16,471 nt of DNA. Origin: an uncultured Verrucomicrobia subdivision 3 bacterium. GTDB lineage: Bacteria > Verrucomicrobiota > Verrucomicrobiae > Limisphaerales > UBA11358. The notes under the pieces were generated by a model, which had not been told where the DNA came from, did no database searches, and saw nothing but the letters and a program-made list of their open reading frames with translations. The DNA lies in NCBI GenBank assembly GCA_903921455.1, contig CAIXPZ010000031.1:1-16471 (forward strand). The letters run 5' to 3'. Below are positions 6,006 to 13,140 of the stretch, piece after piece. A program made the position numbers and the translations under genes. Each line of letters begins with the position of its first letter. Position 1 is the stretch's first letter.

Positions 6006-7070
6006 CTACCGCCGCCGGAGGGCGGGGTCATAACCCGCCGCCGTCCGCGTGTAGGTGCGCGGATAAACCCGGTCATAGGCGGCGGCTGGATACGCGGCGG
6101 CACCGGTCGCCACCGGTTCGGTGGCGGGCGTCACGGCCGGATGGGCGTCATTGATTTCATCGCGCGTCCAGCTGGTCGCGACGGGATAGGTGGTGCCGTA
6201 ACCATAATAAGTGTCGTAGGTCGTCGTGGTGCCGGATGCGGCGGCTCCGGCGGGCGCGGCCGTCGCCGGGGCGGTCGGGTCGGACGCGGGGGCGGCGCTG
6301 GGCGTTGCGGCCGTGGCGGCGGCCGGGGCCGGGGCGTCCGGCAATGGCGCGCGGGCCTGGGAGAGAGCGAGGAGTTCGGCCTCCGATGCCTGCGCGCGGG
6401 CCACCGCATTGGCGTTGTAGACCAAAACCCACCAGCCGCCATACGATCCCCATTCTCCCGGCAGGATGCTGCCCACCGCCAGGCCGCCGTTTTCCGTCAG
6501 CACTTTCCGGTTCAAGTCCAGACTGCGGACCATGGCCCGGGCCTCGGGGCTCGCCAGCAGGGAACGGACAAAATTGACGCAATTGCTCCGCGCGCCGGCG
6601 TCCTGACTCAGGTAATTCAGCGCGCCGAACTGGATCGCCGCCGGCCGGTCGAGGTCGCCATAGATGTTGAGTTCGTAGCCGCCTGCGGCGCAGCGGAACG
6701 AGATGTAGGGGATGTTCTTCAGCAGGCCATAGCTGACCACCGGCGCCGGCACCTGCCGCAAGCCATCCGCCCAGCGGTTGGTCGCCAGCAGTGACACCAT
6801 CTGCGCCCAATCCGGAATCACCTGGCCGTTGTTGGAGACGTGCGGGGCGGTGGCGGCTTCCCGCTTCACTTCCTTGAGGAGGTTCGGCGGATAGCGAAAG
6901 GTGCCATAGGCCATTTGCAGCAGCACCCCGTTGCTGTCCTGCTGCAGGATGTTGCCGGTAATCACGGCCCCGCTTTGCAGCACGACGACGTCGGCTTGGA
7001 GGCACGGGCTGAAAAGACCCAAGATAAACAGAAGGCCGAGCGCCTTGACCTGATTGGTTGACGGTTTCAT
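6006..7070 (-). CDS. Secreted protein of unknown function with Pro/Ala-rich linker
   Basis: This 354-residue protein has a signal peptide (MKPSTNQVKALGLLFILGLF, cleavage probably after LQA at 26). The mature part begins with a small beta-rich unit (residues 27-70: DVVVLQSGAVITGNILQQ, GVLLQMAYGTFRYPP) of the 'sequence tag with G-x-I-x-G' type common in secreted verrucomicrobial proteins. It is followed by a globular region to about 235. Residues 242-280 are almost only A, P, T, D and S, a flexible linker. The C-terminus is rich in tyrosine (YDTYYGYGTTYP, YDRVYPRTYTR). A longer frame reaches back to 7265, but the ATG at 7070 is chosen because it begins the signal peptide. It may be cotranscribed with the sulfatase 36 bp downstream. 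I do not recognise a family; envelope or matrix location is the only inference. Confidence 0.75.
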   Translation of the reverse strand: MKPSTNQVKALGLLFILGLFSPCLQADVVVLQSGAVITGNILQQDSNGVLLQMAYGTFRYPPNLLKEVKREAATAPHVSNNGQVIPDWAQMVSLLATNRWADGLRQVPAPVVSYGLLKNIPYISFRCAAGGYELNIYGDLDRPAAIQFGALNYLSQDAGARSNCVNFVRSLLASPEARAMVRSLDLNRKVLTENGGLAVGSILPGEWGSYGGWWVLVYNANAVARAQASEAELLALSQARAPLPDAPAPAAATAATPSAAPASDPTAPATAAPAGAAASGTTTTYDTYYGYGTTYPVATSWTRDEINDAHPAVTPATEPVATGAAAYPAAAYDRVYPRTYTRTAAGYDPALRRR

Positions 7071-7157
7071 ATTTTTGGGATTTGCTGTTTGATTCGGTCC
7101 AACTGAATTAAAAACCACCGCACCGTCACTCCTGCTGATTACAATCGTTGCCTTTAA

Positions 7158-7186
7158 TTTAAAACACTGGGCGCCAACCTTGTAAA
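7158..7186 (-). promoter_or_regulatory. Possible promoter for the 6006-7070 gene and sulfatase
   Basis: Minus-strand TTTACA (7181-7186), a 17-bp spacer and TTTAAA (7158-7163) lie in the gap between the barrel protein terminator and the start at 7070. The match is moderate. It coincides with an 8-bp inverted repeat (AAAACACT 7161-7168 / AGTGTTTT 7186-7193) that could be an operator. Confidence 0.3.
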
Positions 7187-7267
7187 GTGTTTTTTGGTTT
7201 TTCTCCCGCGGGGGTTGGAAAATGTATTTCCGGCGCATAGTTCCGCCGTCCGCCCGGACAAACAAAG

Positions 7268-7291
7268 CGGGCGGCCCGACCGGGCCGCCCG
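7268..7291 (-). terminator. Strong intrinsic terminator after the outer membrane protein gene
   Basis: CGGGCGGCCC (7268-7277) pairs perfectly with GGGCCGCCCG (7282-7291) around a four-base loop. On the minus strand the stem is followed by CTTTGTTTGT. It lies 26 bp past the stop codon at 7317 and separates this gene from the next operon. Confidence 0.75.
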
Positions 7292-7316
7292 TGTTTCCCG
7301 TAAACGGGTCGCGCGC

Positions 7317-8279
7317 TTAGAAGCGGACCGTGGCGCGGGCGCCGATGAGGGCGGCCGCCTTGTAATCCGATTCCGACAGCTGGTGGCCGGAGCTGTTGTC
7401 CACTTCCACGTTGCCGCCGGTGGCGAGGCCGACGAAGGCGTTCAGGTCGATCGGCGGGCACGCATGCCAGGTGGCGTCCACAAACAAAGTGGTGGAGCGT
7501 TCCTGGCCCACGCCGTTGGCCGCGTCAATGCGGAACCGGGACTTGTGATATTGGGCGCCCAGGCCGAATTCCACTTCCTTGCTGAACAGCCAGTTCAACT
7601 TCGCGCCGTAGCCGGTGGTGGCCACATCCGTCAGGCCCACGTCGAGGCGCCAGCTGTCGTCGAATTTCCATTTGGCCGTGATCAGCGGCAGCACCCGGGT
7701 GTCATCCTCGAGCTGGCTCATCAGCGCCAGGCCCGCGCCGAGGCTCAACGTCTCGTTGACCTGGTAATTGAAACCGATCAGCCCGCCGCCGGTGGTGCCC
7801 TGATTCAAGGCGCTGCCGGATTCGGCGGACATCTTCACGAAACCGCCGCCGTAAGCGGTCCACTTCTCGTCCACCCGCCAGGAGAGAATGGCGGAGGCGG
7901 ACAGGGTGTTGATGTTCTTCCACAGGGAGGGAATCCCCGAGAAATCATAATAGTCATACTCATACCGGAGCGAGGTGCTCAGGGTGAACGCATCGTTCAG
8001 GCGCACGGGCAGGCTGACGCCCGCCTTGACGCGGGTGAGGGAGAACGAGCCGCCCTTGTCGATATCCGCCTTGAACTGCTCGGACACGCCGCCGGTGACG
8101 GCGATGGGCAGCCGGGCGGATTTATCCGCCGCCGGTTGCGCCTGCGCGGCGGGCGCGGCCACGCCGTTGTCCAGGCTCTCGACATCCTGCGCCAAGGCCG
8201 GCAGGCCCAGCAGCGACACTCCGGCCAGCACGACGCCGCCGGTCCAATGGTTCATCATCTTGTTATTTTTCATTTTCAT
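7317..8279 (-). CDS. Outer membrane beta-barrel protein
   Basis: A 320-residue protein with a signal peptide (hydrophobic WTGGVVLAGVSLLGLPALA, cleavage after A30). A Q/A-rich spacer follows (to about 52), then alternating beta strands to the end, for example FTLSTSLRYEYDYYDF, LSASAILSWRVDEKWTAYG, LSLGAGLALMSQLEDD, WRLDVGLTDVATTGYGAKL. The last residue is phenylalanine (ALIGARATVRF), the classical recognition signal for insertion by BamA. About 12 strands are plausible. A GTG at 8312 is in frame, but the ATG at 8279 gives a normal signal peptide; ATGs at 8273 and 8258 are also possible. It resembles uncharacterised DUF6268-like barrels of Verrucomicrobia and Planctomycetes, an impression rather than proof. 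Transport substrate unknown. Confidence 0.85.
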   Translation of the reverse strand: MKMKNNKMMNHWTGGVVLAGVSLLGLPALAQDVESLDNGVAAPAAQAQPAADKSARLPIAVTGGVSEQFKADIDKGGSFSLTRVKAGVSLPVRLNDAFTLSTSLRYEYDYYDFSGIPSLWKNINTLSASAILSWRVDEKWTAYGGGFVKMSAESGSALNQGTTGGGLIGFNYQVNETLSLGAGLALMSQLEDDTRVLPLITAKWKFDDSWRLDVGLTDVATTGYGAKLNWLFSKEVEFGLGAQYHKSRFRIDAANGVGQERSTTLFVDATWHACPPIDLNAFVGLATGGNVEVDNSSGHQLSESDYKAAALIGARATVRF

Positions 8280-8350
8280 TTTTTTTGTTAACCGACTAAA
8301 TCGAGGGTTCACGATAGCGGGGAAATGTTCCGCGCCTCAAATCAATTTGT

Positions 8351-8365
8351 CCGGCGCGGGGCCGG
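8351..8365 (-). terminator. Possible terminator after the EamA gene
   Basis: CCGGC (8351-8355) and GCCGG (8361-8365) form a short GC-rich hairpin directly after the stop codon. On the minus strand it is followed by ACAAATTGATTT, which is only partly T-rich. This makes it a weak candidate. Confidence 0.35.
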
Positions 8366-8366
8366 C

Positions 8367-8792
8367 TTATTTCTTGAGCAAATAGAGACCGCCGATCGCC
8401 ATGGCAATACCAGCCACGCGCGCCACGGTCAACGTCTCTTTGAAAAACAGCACGCCCGCCACCGCCATAATGGCGGCGCCGCCCGCCAGCACCATCGGCA
8501 CGGCGGACAGGGGGCCACCTTTTTGGAACAGGAGGAAAAAGAGGATCGTCCCCACACCCACGCACAGGCCCGTGAGGACCGACCAGCCGATGCCGGCCGC
8601 GTCCGCCGTTTGCTGCCAGCGGCCGGTGCCCCACAGCCAGCCGAGATAGGCCAATATGGTCAGCGCCGCGCTGGCCTCCACCACGAACCCGCCCAGCCCG
8701 TCGCTGATGGTGGCGGCCGCCAGTTTGGTGAAGACTTGATGCAGGCCATACAGGACGGCCGCGCCGACGGCATACCAAAACCATTGGTTCAT
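8367..8792 (-). CDS. Single-domain EamA-type transporter (drug/metabolite transporter fold)
   Basis: A 141-residue membrane protein with five hydrophobic helices: WFWYAVGAAVLYGLHQVF, ASAALTILAYLGWLWG, IGWSVLTGLCVGVGTILFFL, SAVPMVLAGGAAIMAVAGVL and VARVAGIAMAIGGLYLL. The layout and the motifs (ALLYG-like start, VPM in helix 4, FFKETLTVARVAGIAMAIGG) are those of one EamA repeat. Typical family members have two repeats and about 300 residues, so this half-size protein should act as a dimer, as small multidrug-resistance proteins do. An ATG at 8813 is in frame, but AAGGA (8800-8804) stands 7 bp before the ATG at 8792 and decides the start. It has its own promoter about 120 bp upstream. Substrate unknown. 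Confidence 0.85.
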   Translation of the reverse strand: MNQWFWYAVGAAVLYGLHQVFTKLAAATISDGLGGFVVEASAALTILAYLGWLWGTGRWQQTADAAGIGWSVLTGLCVGVGTILFFLLFQKGGPLSAVPMVLAGGAAIMAVAGVLFFKETLTVARVAGIAMAIGGLYLLKK

Positions 8793-8799
8793 AGATGTA

Positions 8800-8804
8800 T
8801 CCTT
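8800..8804 (-). promoter_or_regulatory. Ribosome binding site of the EamA gene
   Basis: AAGGA on the minus strand, 7 bp before the ATG at 8792. It favours that ATG over the in-frame ATG at 8813, which has no such site. Confidence 0.65.
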
Positions 8805-8912
8805 GGGGTTCATTGCCTAAATCAATTGTTTCTACGCGGCGTTGCTTTCGGCTTTCGCCGGTTGGCCAATCCGGTCCGACGCGGGGCCGGGAGGCTTGGC
8901 GTTGTTTGGCTG

Positions 8913-8941
8913 AGAGTAGGCAAGACGGCGCGGGAGGTCAA
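8913..8941 (-). promoter_or_regulatory. Promoter of the EamA gene, with a leader of about 110 nt
   Basis: Minus-strand TTGACC (8936-8941), a 17-bp spacer and TACTCT (8913-8918) lie in the 265-bp gap between the Lnt-like gene and the EamA gene. The start of transcription would be near 8906. That leaves a leader of about 110 bases containing several short self-complementary pieces (for example TTGGCCAA), but no riboswitch class I can name. Confidence 0.55.
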
Positions 8942-9057
8942 CCGCCACAAAATGGGGCTGATTTGGGGAAAGAGAATGCGCCTTTTGGAAAAAATGACAC
9001 GCTAACGGCGTCAGCGGGCAAGCTTTGGGCGCGGTCTGGCAGGCTTTTCTTGCCGAC

Positions 9058-10488
9058 CTAAATGCGTTTCGGATGCTTTTCCCGCCAGACGAGCAGGAGC
9101 AGAACGGTCAGGAGCAGGGCGGTGAGGCCGGTGCACAGCGGCGCGAGGAAGCGGTCGAGGGGCAGGGAGCCTTGGCGCGGCAGGCGGAGTTGGGCGGAGA
9201 GGATTTCGCCGTTGCCGGGAATGGAGGTTTGCGCCACGACATAACCGCCGCCGGTGACGGCCTGGGAAATGCCGGAACTGTCCACGCGGAAAATGGGGAT
9301 GCCATACTCGGCGGCGCGCACGGGCGCGACGCGGGAGTGGAGTTCGTGCTGATGCCGGCCCCAATATTCCACATCCATCGTCGGGCAGATGATAAGCTGC
9401 GCGCCTTGCCGCACCAGCTCGTCGGTCACGCGCGTGTAGCTCAAGTCGTAGCAGACGCAGAAGCCGATCTTGCCCCACGGCGAATTCCAAACCTGCTGCT
9501 CCGGCGCGGGCAGACCGTCGCGAAAGAATTGGATGGGCACACTTTTAACCTGCTTAAAAACAACTTCGCCGTTCGTGCCGATGACGAAGGCGGTGTTGTA
9601 ATAATTATTGGTGCCGACGGGGTCTTTGCCGCCGACGACGAGATACCGCCCCTGTTCGCGGCACCAGTCCTTGAGGGCAGCCGGCGGCGGGCCGTCGAGC
9701 GTGTATTCGCTGAGGACGAAAATGGGCGCGTTGGTGTTTTTGGCGAGGGCTTGCGAGAGGATTTTGGGCAGGAGCTGGGCGGGCGGGAATTCCAGTTGGA
9801 CGCCGACGAGGGATACCGGTTGGTGGTTTGCGCTATATGCATAAATCTTCATTCCACAACCGAGCATTAAAAACCAAGATATCGGGATCAAAATCAAAAG
9901 AGCCAGACTCGCAATTTGAACATGCAATCTTTTGAAAGAGTTTCTGAACGCAGCAATTGTTGCCGCAAAGAAAAGGATAAAGCCAACGCCATACATTCCA
10001 AGAGTGACAAATGGTGCAATTTGAAAGTTGGGATATGCATAACCCACATTCAGCCATGAAAACTTCAAGTAGTAGAGTTCGCTGCGGAAGTATTCGAGGC
10101 CGGTCCAGATAATCGGAATCAGCCACGCGGTTTTAACTTTGCCCCAGCGGCGCGCGCAACCGCAGACCAGCGCCGCAAACAGCCCAACCCAGAACGCCAG
10201 CACCAGCCAGAGCAGCAGCGACAGGACGTTGAAGATGCGCCAGAAGAAAAAGAGTTGCGGCGCGTAGCCGAGGAAGCCTGTCGCCAGCCCGAAATAGAAC
10301 GCGCGCCGAACGGTCGGTTGATCCGTCAGTTTGACGAGGCCAAACGCGTAGCCGAAAATCAGCAGCCCCGCCGCCGGATAATGTAGGGACGTGTAAGCCG
10401 CGTGAAAACACGCCACAGCCAGCGCCGACCACAGAACAGATTGTCTCCAGCTCAAGGGGCCCGCTGATGGTTTCAGGGTGGTCATCAT
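9058..10488 (-). CDS. Apolipoprotein N-acyltransferase-like protein (Lnt family, carbon-nitrogen hydrolase domain)
   Basis: A 476-residue membrane enzyme with the Lnt layout: an N-terminal bundle of hydrophobic helices (to about residue 215), a nitrilase-type domain (about 225-440) and one last membrane helix (TGLTALLLTVLLLLVWR). Lnt transfers a fatty acyl chain to the N-terminal cysteine of lipoproteins at the periplasmic face of the inner membrane. Catalytic candidates are E261 (VLSEYTLDG), K312 or K315 (FKQVKSVPIQFF) and C346 (GFCVCYDLSY). The cysteine is followed by Y-D, where canonical Lnt has Y/F-E, and the K-to-VP spacing differs, so it may be a divergent paralogue. The start is taken at ATG 10488; an in-frame TTG at 10521 would add 11 residues. 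Residues about 135-218 are encoded by markedly AT-rich DNA. LolCD further right fits a lipoprotein theme, though not in one operon. Confidence 0.8.
   Translation of the reverse strand: MMTTLKPSAGPLSWRQSVLWSALAVACFHAAYTSLHYPAAGLLIFGYAFGLVKLTDQPTVRRAFYFGLATGFLGYAPQLFFFWRIFNVLSLLLWLVLAFWVGLFAALVCGCARRWGKVKTAWLIPIIWTGLEYFRSELYYLKFSWLNVGYAYPNFQIAPFVTLGMYGVGFILFFAATIAAFRNSFKRLHVQIASLALLILIPISWFLMLGCGMKIYAYSANHQPVSLVGVQLEFPPAQLLPKILSQALAKNTNAPIFVLSEYTLDGPPPAALKDWCREQGRYLVVGGKDPVGTNNYYNTAFVIGTNGEVVFKQVKSVPIQFFRDGLPAPEQQVWNSPWGKIGFCVCYDLSYTRVTDELVRQGAQLIICPTMDVEYWGRHQHELHSRVAPVRAAEYGIPIFRVDSSGISQAVTGGGYVVAQTSIPGNGEILSAQLRLPRQGSLPLDRFLAPLCTGLTALLLTVLLLLVWREKHPKRI
9835..10085 (-). other. AT-rich segment inside the Lnt-like gene
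   Basis: Bases 9841-10080 contain about 39% G+C by direct count (93 of 240), while 10141-10200 has about 73%. The reading frame stays open through the segment and the protein keeps family-like sequence (YLKFSWLNVGYAYPNFQIAP). The change in composition is sharp on both sides. Confidence 0.75.
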
Positions 10489-10599
10489 CGGTATAGTTGG
10501 TTTTCGGTTGAACAGAATCAATCAGTAAGACGGAAACGCAGGACAAATGCTCCCTCTTTCTGACTTTCCTTATGGCGGCAATGGGAGCATAAATCGGTC

Positions 10600-11124
10600 A
10601 TGCAAAAGCATAAGACCTTGCTCGCGTTTCTGGACGACGTCTACGAAGACCTGGAACTCTGGTATCCCAAGCTGCGGCTGGAGGAGGCGGGCTACGCGCT
10701 GAAATGCGCCGCACCGGCCCTCAAAACTTACGCCGGCAAGCACGGCTACCCCGCCGCGGCGGATTTGCTGCTGAGGGACGCGAGCGCGGATAACTTTTGC
10801 GGCTTGCTAGTGCCGGGCGGTTTCATGCCGGACAAGCTGCGGCGCGATCCGAAGGTGCTGTCGCTTACGCGCGAATTCTTTGAGGAGGGCAAACTCGTCG
10901 CCTTCATCTGCCACGGCGGCTGGATTCCGATTTCAGCCGGGATTCTCAAGGGCAAGCGCGTCACCGGGTCGCTCGGCATCAAAGATGACCTGGAAAACGC
11001 CGGCGGCATCTGGGTAAACGAGCCGGTGGTGGAGGACGACAACCTGATCTCCAGCCGCACGCCGCGCGATCTGGCGCTGTTCGGCCACGCGATGGTGCGG
11101 TTTCTGGACGCGAATGTGAAGTGA
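10600..11124 (+). CDS. DJ-1/PfpI family protein
   Basis: A 174-residue single-domain protein of the class I glutamine amidotransferase-like fold. The nucleophile elbow is C104-H105 in LVAFICHGGWIPISAG, and the acidic partner is E16 in DDVYEDLELWYPKLRLEEAG, which matches the FED/YED motif of PfpI-type proteins. Residues 68-75 (GLLVPGGFMPD) form the usual PGG loop. Length is typical. Members are annotated as proteases, chaperones or glyoxalase/deglycase enzymes, and sequence alone does not choose among them. The gene is divergent from the Lnt-like gene with a 111-bp gap. No clear Shine-Dalgarno site precedes the ATG; a CATAAA box 6 bp before it could be a -10 element but no good -35 was found. 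nuoA follows 50 bp later. Confidence 0.9.
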   Translation: MQKHKTLLAFLDDVYEDLELWYPKLRLEEAGYALKCAAPALKTYAGKHGYPAAADLLLRDASADNFCGLLVPGGFMPDKLRRDPKVLSLTREFFEEGKLVAFICHGGWIPISAGILKGKRVTGSLGIKDDLENAGGIWVNEPVVEDDNLISSRTPRDLALFGHAMVRFLDANVK

Positions 11125-11140
11125 CGCCGCGTTTTCTTCA

Positions 11141-11168
11141 TTGAATTATCGGCGGTGATTCCTAAACT
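11141..11168 (+). promoter_or_regulatory. Candidate leaderless promoter of nuoA
   Basis: TTGAAT (11141-11146), a 16-bp spacer and TAAACT (11163-11168) lie in the 50-bp gap after the DJ-1 gene. The -10 box ends 6 bp before the ATG at 11175, the same distance as at lolC and the XRE-like gene. Confidence 0.45.
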
Positions 11169-11174
11169 GGACGC

Positions 11175-11576
11175 ATGGAAAGTACGTCACCATCGCAGTT
11201 GGCCCAATACATACCGATTTTGTTCCTGCTTGCCGCCGCCGTCGGCTTCGCGGGCGGAACGCTGGTGGTATCCCTGCTGCTCGGCAAATTTGCCAAGTCC
11301 AACAAGGCCAAAGACTCGGCCTACGAATGCGGGAAAGACCCCATCGGCGATGGCGGCGGCCGCTTCTCGGTGAAATTCTACCTCGTCGCGATGCTGTTCA
11401 TCCTGTTCGATATCGAAGTGGTGTTCATGTATCCGTGGGCGGTGGTGTATCGCGACATGCTGGCGGAACACGCCACACGCAACCTGATTTTCGGTTCGAT
11501 GATATCCTTCCTCGGCATTCTATTCATCGGCTATCTCTACGCCGTGAAGAAAAAAGCCTTCGACTGGAAGACTTAA
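11175..11576 (+). CDS. nuoA: NADH-quinone oxidoreductase subunit A
   Basis: A 133-residue membrane subunit of respiratory complex I (ND3 homologue), part of the proton-pumping arm near the quinone site. The family signatures are complete: YECGKDPIGD (residues 50-59) and RFSVKFYLVAMLFILFDIE (63-81), with the membrane glutamate E81 and FMYPWAVVYRD. Three hydrophobic helices are visible (about 12-37, 68-92, 105-124). The loop containing the conserved cysteine C52 is present. In most bacteria nuoA is the first gene of a nuoA-N operon; here it is followed after 28 bp by a convergent cardiolipin synthase gene, so it stands alone. The rest of complex I must lie elsewhere. It appears intact and has its own candidate promoter. 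Confidence 0.95.
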   Translation: MESTSPSQLAQYIPILFLLAAAVGFAGGTLVVSLLLGKFAKSNKAKDSAYECGKDPIGDGGGRFSVKFYLVAMLFILFDIEVVFMYPWAVVYRDMLAEHATRNLIFGSMISFLGILFIGYLYAVKKKAFDWKT

Positions 11577-11604
11577 TTTCATAAGTCGCTGCGGGCGGGC
11601 GCCT

Positions 11605-13047
11605 TCAGAGATAGGGCGAGAACAAGCGGGCGACGGCATCCAACAACTTGGTGGCAATGGAGCGGCCATCGGCATCGGCCAGGGTAACTTCCCGCGCGGT
11701 GGCCAGCTTGCGGGCAAAGACCTTTTCCATCTCCTGCGCAAAGGAGCGCCCGTAGCACTCGACATTCAGCTCAAAGTTCAGCCGCAGGCTGCGCGCGTCC
11801 CAGTTCGCCGAGCCGAGCAAGACCCAATGGCGGTCCACGATCATCAATTTCGAGTGGTCGAAGGGCGGCGGGGTGAGCCAGATGCGGCAGCTGCGTTCCA
11901 GCACCTGCCACCACAGGGAGCGCGAGGCCCAGTGCACGGGCGGCAGATTGTTTTTTTCCGGCAGAAGGATGTCCACCTTCACCCCGCGCAGCGCGGCGAG
12001 GTTCAAGGCGAGGATGAGCGCCGTATCCGGCAGGAAATACGGCGTCAGGATTTTCACGGAGGTCTGCGCCTCGGCCAGCGCCGCGAGCAGGGTCAGCCGC
12101 AAGTTTTCGAAATCCGCGTCCGGACCGTCGGGGATGGCGCGGGCGATGATGTCGCCGGCCTCCAGCACTTCGGGAAACCAGCGGTCGCCGTCGAGGATCT
12201 CGTCCGTGCTGAACATCCAGTCGTTCGCGAAGGCTTCCTGCAATTCGGTGACGATCGGGCCGGCCACGCGGAAGTGCAGATCCTGCACCGGGCTTTTCGG
12301 GCGTTCGGCCAGAACGTTGCCCTGACGGATATTCATGCCGCCGGTAAAGCCGATCCGCCCATCCACGATCAGCGCCTTGCGATGGTTGCGCAGGTTGATG
12401 GTGGCCACGCGCCAGGGCGTCAGCAGCGAGGAGGGCAGGAAGCGGGCGAACGGAATCCCGGCGCGCCGCAAATTCCAGGTGATGGGCGGCCACGAATAGC
12501 GCGTGCCAGCCGCATCCACGAGCACGCGGACGGCCACGCCGCGCTGCACGGCGCGGGCGAGCGCGGCGATGAATTTCCGGCCAGCCGCGTCATTGTCAAA
12601 AATATAGGTCACGAGCGAAACGGATGACTGCGCCGATTCGATGGCGGCCAGCATCACGGGAAACGCGGCGTCGCCGTTGACGAGCGGCTCGATCTTATTG
12701 CCGGTCGTGAGCGGCTGCGTGGTGACGCGGTTGACGACGCTGGCGAGGTGCTTGAGGTGTTCCGCGCCGTCGTGCTCCGGTTCGCCGAGGTTTTCGGGAA
12801 TGGAGCGGCTGAAGGTTTTATGGACCGCGAGCGAGACGGCGCGCCGGCGGATGCGGTTGACGCCCAGCGCCAGGTAGAGCAGGGGGCCGAGCACGGGCAG
12901 CATCCAGATGACGCCCAGCCAGAGCGTCGCGGCGCGGGAATCGCGCTTGTTCAGCAGCGCGTGGGCGGACGCGAACACGGAGGCGAGCAAGTCAAACCCC
13001 GCCGCGAGGTGCGGCCAGAATTGCGCGAGACGATCAAGCCAGGACAT
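11605..13047 (-). CDS. cls: Cardiolipin synthase-like phospholipase D
   Basis: A 480-residue member of the phospholipase D superfamily. Two N-terminal hydrophobic helices (about 13-32 and 41-63, the second within LWLGVIWMLPVLGPLLYLAL) form the PLDc_N membrane anchor. Both HxK(x4)D motifs are intact: H222/K224/D229 in NHRKALIVDGRIGFTGGMNI, and H398/K400/D405 in DHSKLMIVDRHWVLLGSANW. This is the arrangement of bacterial cardiolipin synthases, which join two phosphatidylglycerols in the inner membrane. Length fits the ClsA type. It is convergent with nuoA and divergent from lolC. The start at ATG 13047 has no Shine-Dalgarno site. Other phosphatidyltransferase activities cannot be excluded. Confidence 0.88.
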   Translation of the reverse strand: MSWLDRLAQFWPHLAAGFDLLASVFASAHALLNKRDSRAATLWLGVIWMLPVLGPLLYLALGVNRIRRRAVSLAVHKTFSRSIPENLGEPEHDGAEHLKHLASVVNRVTTQPLTTGNKIEPLVNGDAAFPVMLAAIESAQSSVSLVTYIFDNDAAGRKFIAALARAVQRGVAVRVLVDAAGTRYSWPPITWNLRRAGIPFARFLPSSLLTPWRVATINLRNHRKALIVDGRIGFTGGMNIRQGNVLAERPKSPVQDLHFRVAGPIVTELQEAFANDWMFSTDEILDGDRWFPEVLEAGDIIARAIPDGPDADFENLRLTLLAALAEAQTSVKILTPYFLPDTALILALNLAALRGVKVDILLPEKNNLPPVHWASRSLWWQVLERSCRIWLTPPPFDHSKLMIVDRHWVLLGSANWDARSLRLNFELNVECYGRSFAQEMEKVFARKLATAREVTLADADGRSIATKLLDAVARLFSPYL

Positions 13048-13056
13048 GGCGGCGAG

Positions 13057-13085
13057 AGCGTAAATTTTCAGCTGCCGGAAAGCAA
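13057..13085 (-). promoter_or_regulatory. Candidate promoter of the cardiolipin synthase-like gene
   Basis: Minus-strand TTGCTT (13080-13085), a 17-bp spacer and TACGCT (13057-13062) precede the ATG at 13047 by 9 bp. The match is moderate, but spacing and placement equal those of the other short-leader promoters in the window. Confidence 0.4.
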
Positions 13086-13140
13086 CTGCGGTAAATCGCC
13101 GGCGCGCGACGGACGAGGGATGCTTTTGCTGCGCCAGAAA

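Noticed and set aside
5946..6794. Plus-strand open frame with long glycine/arginine runs
   Set aside because: The runs mirror the Pro/Ala-rich linker of the minus-strand secreted protein, as expected for a shadow frame in GC-rich DNA.
7071..7265. Longer start (7265) for the secreted protein gene at 6006
   Set aside because: The ATG at 7070 begins a standard signal peptide. The upstream 65 residues would place it inside the protein, and they cover the probable promoter.
7194..8291. Plus-strand open frame of 365 codons
   Set aside because: It is antisense to the beta-barrel protein gene and runs through its terminator. The product is low-complexity and unlike any family.
9025..9870. Plus-strand open frame of 281 codons opposite the Lnt-like gene
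   Set aside because: The minus strand has the nitrilase catalytic residues and membrane helices in order. The plus frame ends inside the AT-rich patch and looks like a shadow.
10588..10593. CATAAA as -10 box of a leaderless promoter for the DJ-1 gene
   Set aside because: It stands 6 bp before the ATG as in other genes, but no -35 box with a 16-18 bp spacer is visible, so it was not listed as a promoter.
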